Positions 7,023 to 10,288 of a stretch of DNA of 10,288 bases are shown in pieces. The translations under genes were made by a program, and so were the position numbers. The DNA comes from a bacterium. Lineage in GTDB: Bacteria; RBG-13-66-14. The stretch lies in the NCBI GenBank assembly GCA_026398675.1, contig JAPLSK010000242.1:1-10288 (forward strand), given 5' to 3'. The notes below the pieces were generated by a model. The model did no database searches. It was not told where the DNA came from and saw only the letters and a program-made list of their open reading frames with translations. Every line of letters starts with the position of its first letter. Position 1 is the stretch's first letter.

Positions 7023-7454
7023 ATGAAGAGCTTCGCGTTTATAATCCTGGCCTTCACCGCCGCTATGGCCGCCAACGTCGCACCGATGGACCCCTTCCTC
7101 GAAGAAATTCCCTTCGGGGCCAACGCCGGCGCCGTGCTGGACGCCATGACGGACGCGGGGTACACCCAGCAGGAGTCGTCCGATGAGATCTGCATCGGCG
7201 TCCGGGGCGACGAGCGGCTGGAGTACCGCTTCAGCGGGGATTCGCAGACCTTCGCCGAGTACACCCTCCAGGGGCCCTCTTCGGTGGCGCTAGAGGGAAA
7301 GTTGGGCACGTGGACCGAGCGCATCTGCAAGGTCTGGGATAACCCGGCCGCGATGAGCACGGACGGGTCGAAGCTCTGGATCGTCCCCGGCATGTACACG
7401 ATAGCGCTGCACATCGAGGGCGCCGACCTCCTAGTCACGGTCACCTGGGATTGA
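7023..7454 (+). CDS. Secreted paralogue B (unknown family)
   Basis: 143 residues. The ATG is fixed by a strong AAAGGAG (7010-7016) six bases upstream. A Sec signal peptide (MKSFAFIILAFTAAMA) is probably cut after Ala16. The mature protein starts with Met-Asp-Pro-Phe-Leu-Glu-Glu, followed by a Gly-Ala-Asn-Ala helix ending in Ala-Gly-Tyr. It then has a strand LEYRFSG, a helix with TWTERICKVWDNP, and a C-terminal Trp-x-x-x-Gly-Met followed by two short strands ending VTVTWD. This is the family layout shared with A, C, D, E and G, in its shortest intact form. Two cysteines are present but not shared with the others. No convincing promoter lies directly upstream; it may be read from the gene A promoter. 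Function is unknown. Confidence 0.82.
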   Translation: MKSFAFIILAFTAAMAANVAPMDPFLEEIPFGANAGAVLDAMTDAGYTQQESSDEICIGVRGDERLEYRFSGDSQTFAEYTLQGPSSVALEGKLGTWTERICKVWDNPAAMSTDGSKLWIVPGMYTIALHIEGADLLVTVTWD

Positions 7455-7558
7455 TGAACCGAGCGGGTCCGGGCCCCGCGGGCGACGCCATCGGCATCTT
7501 CACCCTACCGGGCTCGGAATGCACGGTACCCCTCTTCGCGGAAGCGGGTGGGCGACTT

Positions 7559-7745
7559 GAAACGAGCGAACCGAGCGAACCGAGCGAAGCGAGCTATGCC
7601 CCCGGCAAACCGAGCTATGCCCCCGGCAAACCGAGCTATGCCCCCGGCAAAACGAAGCGAACCGAGCGTAGCGAGCTACGCCCCCGGCGAACCGAGTATC
7701 GCCCCGGCGAAACGAGCGGAGCGAGTAATGCCCTTGGCAAAACGC
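7559..7745 (+). repeat. GAGCGAAGCGAGC-type repeat array 2
   Basis: The largest array of the dispersed repeat. It includes three tandem 21-bp units at 7591-7611, 7612-7632 and 7633-7653 (core GAGCTATGCCCCCGGCAAA), the third differing only at its end. It then has the 52 bases shared exactly with array 1 (7647-7698), including the GCGTAGC/GCTACGC hairpin (7666-7681). It runs into the start of gene C, whose first codons ATGCCCTTGGCAAAACG are a variant of the repeat unit. The rest of the B-C gap (7455-7558) shows nothing I can name. Confidence 0.88.
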
Positions 7746-8228
7746 TCCCTTCTCCTTCTTCTCACCCTGATCCCGACGGTGTTTGCCATGTCAGAAGACG
7801 CGGCCCGGGAGCCTATCCTCGGCATCAACCCCCACGACACATCGTACGGCGCGGTTGCGCAGGCCATAGACTCCCAGGGGTGGCTCATCGCCGCGACGCT
7901 GTTGGAAGAGCCATCCGCTTTCCGCCACACCGAGTTCGGCGACGAACAGATAACGGTGTACCTCTCCAACTACGAGGCGGGGCGGGTGCTCCACCTTTCC
8001 TACGGCCTCACGACGAAGGACGGATCGGACGAGACCCTCACCCACCTAGAAGCCGAGTACCGGCGGCTCTGCGAAGGGTACGAGGCGCTCCTGGGGCCGG
8101 GGCTGAAAAGCGGTACGGGGCCCGTCCTCGGGTGCTACTGGACCGGCGGGGCCCACGACAGCCACGTGGAGTACTACCCCCCCGGGGAGGACGGCCCGCG
8201 CCTGTCGGTCGAGATATTCTTTAATTGA
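7728..8228 (+). CDS. Secreted paralogue C (unknown family)
   Basis: 166 residues from the ATG at 7728. GGAG (7718-7721) lies six bases upstream, and the signal peptide (MPLAKRSLLLLLTLIPTVFA) begins right at this codon. The frame is open back to a GTG at 7548, but that would put 60 repeat-encoded, Arg/Pro-rich residues ahead of the signal peptide, so the later start is preferred. The mature part begins Arg-Glu-Pro-Ile-Leu-Gly-Ile, has Gly-Trp about 23 residues on, and a strand pair (ITVYLSN, VLHLSYGL). A helix then ends in YEALLGPG, followed by a Tyr-Trp-x-Gly-Gly and a final strand VEIFF. It most resembles A in its Glu-Pro-Ile-Leu-Gly start. Both ribosome-binding site and start codon lie in repeat-derived DNA. 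Function is unknown. Confidence 0.8.
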   Translation: MPLAKRSLLLLLTLIPTVFAMSEDAAREPILGINPHDTSYGAVAQAIDSQGWLIAATLLEEPSAFRHTEFGDEQITVYLSNYEAGRVLHLSYGLTTKDGSDETLTHLEAEYRRLCEGYEALLGPGLKSGTGPVLGCYWTGGAHDSHVEYYPPGEDGPRLSVEIFFN

Positions 8229-8262
8229 CCGCCGCCGGCGCTCGCCGGACGACGGAGCGACG

Positions 8263-8306
8263 AAGGGCGCACCGCCCTTGACCCGGTCGGGGCGCGAGAT
8301 TATCAT
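8263..8306 (+). promoter_or_regulatory. Promoter of gene D with overlapping hairpin
   Basis: -35 box TTGACC (8278-8283), 17-bp spacer, -10 box TATCAT (8301-8306). A 7-bp hairpin AAGGGCG/CGCCCTT (8263-8269 with 8273-8279) overlaps the first two bases of the -35 box. A second GC-rich hairpin (8235-8248) lies just after gene C. Promoter, spacer and leader are closely matched upstream of gene E. Confidence 0.75.
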
Positions 8307-8350
8307 CCCAAGGAGGCCCTCATCGAACCACAGCATCAGAAGGTGGAATC

Positions 8351-8890
8351 ATGCGTATCGGGTGTTTAGTACTTCTTCCCCTGTGCCTGGCCATCACGGC
8401 GGCGGCCGAGGACGCCGAAAAGCTGCCCGATCCCTTTATCGACGGCCTGTTCATCGGGGACACGTCCCTCCAGGTCGAGGCCGCTCTCAAGGAGGACGGT
8501 TGGGAGACGAGCTCGGAATGGTACAACCTCGACATAGACCCGGTCTACCGCGTCATCGGTGAGAAGGAAAACCGCAGGCTCTTCTACGAGTTCAACGTCT
8601 ACGGCCGGCTTTACCACTTGAAATATCTCGAGCAGTGGCCATCCATCAAGACGCGCGACAACGCGTGCTCGACCTGGTCGGACTGGCTGAATAGCATTTT
8701 CGGTACATCGGATATGGGGGATGACGGTTACCCCCACTGGGCCCGTGAAGGCTACGAGGCGAAGCTGTACGACCGGACTTTCTTCGACGACCTAAACACC
8801 ATGCCCACCGTGATGATAAACATCTTCCCGAAAACCGTCTACGTCCTTCCCACCGAGAACGAAGTCATCATCAAGCACGGAGAGGACTGA
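8351..8890 (+). CDS. Secreted paralogue D (unknown family)
   Basis: 179 residues; the ATG is preceded by AGGTGG (8341-8346) at good spacing. Signal peptide MRIGCLVLLPLCLAITAAA, probably cut after Ala19. The mature protein has Leu-Pro-Asp-Pro-Phe-Ile-Asp-Gly-Leu-Phe, then a helix with QVEAALKEDGWE, and strands LFYEFNVYG and LYHLKYLEQWPSI. A Trp-rich helix (STWSDWLNSIFG) and a His-Trp-x-x-x-Gly-Tyr-Glu segment lead into C-terminal strands ending VMINIFP. It has a charged tail of about 18 residues that E lacks. It is clearly a paralogue of E, sharing the blocks YLEQWPSI and DGLF. The gene has its own promoter, so it can be made independently. Function is unknown; a small exported all-purpose alpha/beta fold is as much as the sequence shows. 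Confidence 0.87.
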   Translation: MRIGCLVLLPLCLAITAAAEDAEKLPDPFIDGLFIGDTSLQVEAALKEDGWETSSEWYNLDIDPVYRVIGEKENRRLFYEFNVYGRLYHLKYLEQWPSIKTRDNACSTWSDWLNSIFGTSDMGDDGYPHWAREGYEAKLYDRTFFDDLNTMPTVMINIFPKTVYVLPTENEVIIKHGED

Positions 8891-8999
8891 TCGCAGGATT
8901 TCCGCCCGTCATCCAGGGCCCCCGGTCCATCCCGTCTCCGTGAACCGACGCTCGCGCCGAACGGCGCAAAGACGGGGAGAGCTCGGGGGCGCATAGTCC

Positions 9000-9028
9000 T
9001 TGACCATGTCGGGGCGTGCGACTATCAT
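9000..9028 (+). promoter_or_regulatory. Promoter of gene E
   Basis: -35 box TTGACC (9000-9005), 17-bp spacer sharing GTCGGGGCG with the gene D promoter, -10 box TATCAT (9023-9028). The leader keeps ATCGAACCACA and AGAAGGTGGA from the D leader, so promoter and leader were duplicated with the gene. The hairpin overlapping the D -35 box is not kept here; a separate GCGCC/GGCGC hairpin lies at 8954-8967. Confidence 0.75.
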
Positions 9029-9073
9029 CCCCACGTAACCCACATCGAACCACAACATCCAGAAGGTGGAACC

Positions 9074-9568
9074 ATGCGCATCGGTTGGATAATCATTTTT
9101 CCGCTCTTTTTGGCCACCTTTGCGGCGGCCGCGGATACGCAGCCGCTGCCCGATCCCTTCCTCGACGGCCTATTCATGGAAGCCCTACCTCTCCAGGTTA
9201 AAACCGCCCTCGAGGAGAACGGCTGGGAAACAACTGACGATTGGTCCGACATCTATAACAACCCGCTCTACAAAATCCATGGCAGACAGGACAACCGAAC
9301 GCTGATCTACCAATACGACGTTTACGGTCGGCTCACCTTCATGAGTTATCTCGAGCAATGGCCATCCATCGCGGGGTGCAAAAAGGCGTACAAGATATGG
9401 TACGACTGGCTGAAGATGTACTACGGCGAGCCGGTCGAGGAGGACGAGCACTTCGCGCACTGGTCCAATTCGGGCTACGAGATAAAGCTTTTCGACAAGA
9501 CCTACATCTCCGGCGAGAGCTCGATGCCCACCACCATGGTCAACATCTACCAACTCAGGATATTGTAA
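9074..9568 (+). CDS. Secreted paralogue E (tandem duplicate of D)
   Basis: 164 residues with AGAAGGTGG ahead of the ATG. Signal peptide MRIGWIIIFPLFLATFAAA. The mature part aligns to D over its whole length: Leu-Pro-Asp-Pro-Phe-Leu-Asp-Gly-Leu-Phe, QVKTALEENGWET, a strand LIYQYDVYGRL, the block YLEQWPSI, a Trp/Tyr-rich helix (WYDWLKMYYGEP), HWSNSGYEIKLFDKTY, and TTMVNIY at the end. By eye, identity to D is roughly 45 percent, with the N-terminal third and the strand blocks best kept and the linker regions most changed. It stops about 18 residues short of D. Base use is less GC-rich than in the housekeeping genes. Function is unknown. Confidence 0.87.
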   Translation: MRIGWIIIFPLFLATFAAAADTQPLPDPFLDGLFMEALPLQVKTALEENGWETTDDWSDIYNNPLYKIHGRQDNRTLIYQYDVYGRLTFMSYLEQWPSIAGCKKAYKIWYDWLKMYYGEPVEEDEHFAHWSNSGYEIKLFDKTYISGESSMPTTMVNIYQLRIL

Positions 9569-9699
9569 ACCGGCGCCGATCGCTGGAAAGGCGCGCCACG
9601 CCCGATTAACCAAGTCAGAGGGGAAAGCCGCCGGCAACCAGCCCGGTGGAGGGATCGGCGGTGGACAGTTAAAAATCAACTGAACAAAGGGGGGGATAA

Positions 9700-9924
9700 G
9701 TGAAGAGGCTCCTGTTGCTGATCGCGGTCTTTCCCGTTCTCACTTCGGCGAGCCGCGCCGGGGAAGAGATCCCCGTCTACCCGCTAAGCCTCGACCTGTG
9801 GAAACCCATGGTGGACTCGGAGACGTTCCACTACTGGAACATCCCCGGTATGGAGGTGTGGTTCGAAATCACCGAAGCCTCGGGGGGCGCGGCCACCCTG
9901 ACCTGCTGCATAACCTTCCTCTAG
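9700..9924 (+). CDS. Short secreted protein F, possible truncated paralogue
   Basis: 74 residues from a GTG start with a long G-run (AAGG followed by more G, about 9688-9695) as ribosome-binding site. A signal peptide (MKRLLLLIAVFPVLTSASRA) is followed by a mature part of only about 54 residues. That part matches the C-terminal end of the family: a Tyr-Trp-x-x-x-Gly-Met-Glu segment and two strands ending LTCCITFL, comparable with HWAREGYEAKLYD and VMINIF in D. The Asp-Pro-Phe motif, first helix and central strands are missing. It could be an internal-deletion derivative that kept signal and start, or an independent small gene. Its stop overlaps the likely ribosome-binding region of G. Confidence 0.6.
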   Translation: MKRLLLLIAVFPVLTSASRAGEEIPVYPLSLDLWKPMVDSETFHYWNIPGMEVWFEITEASGGAATLTCCITFL

Positions 9925-9935
9925 GCGGTAATCGG

Positions 9936-10288
9936 TTGAGTTACCTATCGGTACTTCTCGGCCTTCTGCCGACCGCCGCGGCCCTCGGCTACTCCGATCC
10001 CTTCCTGCCGGGGTTTCCCCTCGGCGCCGGGCCTGACGCGGTTCGCGATGCAATGGGGGAGTTCGGTTGGGAAATTGAGCAGTACAAGGTTCAAACCGAC
10101 GGACGGACCACGATACGCGCCGGGAACCCGTCGGGGTGGTTGTTGCTCTACGAGTTCACGCCCGAAGGCGACCCCTTCAGTATTCTCACCGCCGAGGTCT
10201 GGACCGAGGAAAGCCAACGCGCCGACAGTCACGCCGACTGGAAAGAACGCTTGAGCGCCCAGTTCGGGGACCCCGGGACCGTTGAGAG
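9936..10288 (+). CDS. Secreted paralogue G, cut by window end
   Basis: An open frame from a TTG at 9936 to the last base, 117 codons with no stop. The start is inferred: the frame has no ATG or GTG before the signal-like stretch (SYLSVLLGLLPTAAALG), and AGGCGG (9923-9928) lies eight bases ahead, overlapping the stop of F. F and G are thus probably translated in tandem. The mature part shows the family pattern clearly: Ser-Asp-Pro-Phe-Leu-Pro-Gly, a helix with DAVRDAMGEFGWE, strand LLLYEFTPEG, a second strand ILTAEVW, and a helix ADWKERLSAQFGDPG, after which the window ends. The expected Trp and C-terminal hairpin would lie just outside. Function is unknown. Confidence 0.75.
   Translation, partial: MSYLSVLLGLLPTAAALGYSDPFLPGFPLGAGPDAVRDAMGEFGWEIEQYKVQTDGRTTIRAGNPSGWLLLYEFTPEGDPFSILTAEVWTEESQRADSHADWKERLSAQFGDPGTVE

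Noticed and set aside
7548..7727. Longer start for gene C at GTG 7548
   Set aside because: It would place 60 repeat-encoded Arg/Pro-rich residues ahead of a good signal peptide; ATG 7728 has its own GGAG.
7559..7745. CRISPR-like array
   Set aside because: The units are contiguous or nearly so, without unique spacers of constant length, and no cas genes are nearby.
7451..8224. 257-codon plus-strand frame overlapping gene C
   Set aside because: It lacks a signal peptide, runs through the repeat array and then in the wrong frame across gene C; the region past 7745 is Arg/Pro-rich shadow sequence.
9606..9634. A third copy of the D/E type promoter upstream of gene F
   Set aside because: TTAACC and a following AGTCAGAGGGG faintly resemble the D/E promoter, but no -10 box lies at the right distance.

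Overview
The window is a GC-rich bacterial chromosome segment in which every supported gene lies on the plus strand. It looks like an uncultured, diderm-type bacterium: there are three ordinary housekeeping genes (cysteinyl-tRNA synthetase, MurJ lipid II flippase, DXP synthase), many small secreted proteins, and intergenic spaces full of palindromic repeats. I cannot place the lineage from sequence alone. Strong third-position GC bias produces long false ORFs on the opposite strand of the housekeeping genes.

Layout. Bases 1-477 hold no gene. They carry three families of palindromic repeats: three copies of a CCTCTCCC/GGGAGAGG element, two copies of a GGCGGGGA/TCCCCGCC hairpin whose stem covaries, and one composite nested palindrome. 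A good sigma70-type promoter at 478-506 and a hairpin-rich leader of about 215 nt precede cysS (730-2241). cysS ends in a textbook intrinsic terminator. murJ (2404-4069) has its own promoter and is broken by one extra C in a C6 run at 2819-2824. dxs (4142-6031) follows with an extended -10 promoter that sits next to a 7-bp hairpin.

From about 6050 to the end the character changes. There is a run of seven short genes (A to G here), each starting with a Sec signal peptide. Six of them can be aligned by eye to one architecture: signal peptide; an Asp/Glu-Pro-Phe/Ile motif; a helix ending in Gly-Trp/Tyr about 20-25 residues later; paired beta strands; a second helix, in most members ending near Gly-x-Pro or Phe/Tyr-Gly; then a C-terminal beta hairpin. 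D and E are recent tandem duplicates that include their promoters (both TTGACC, 17 bp, TATCAT). F looks like a family member that has lost its N-terminal half. G is cut by the window end. I do not recognise the family; it is the main candidate for something undescribed.

Interwoven with this cluster is a dispersed repeat (core GAGCGAAGCGAGCTATGCCCC and variants). It occurs upstream of A, in frame inside A at a predicted strand turn, and as an array directly upstream of C, where it appears to supply the ribosome-binding site and start codon. The two intergenic arrays share a 52-bp identical stretch, so the element has spread or recombined locally.
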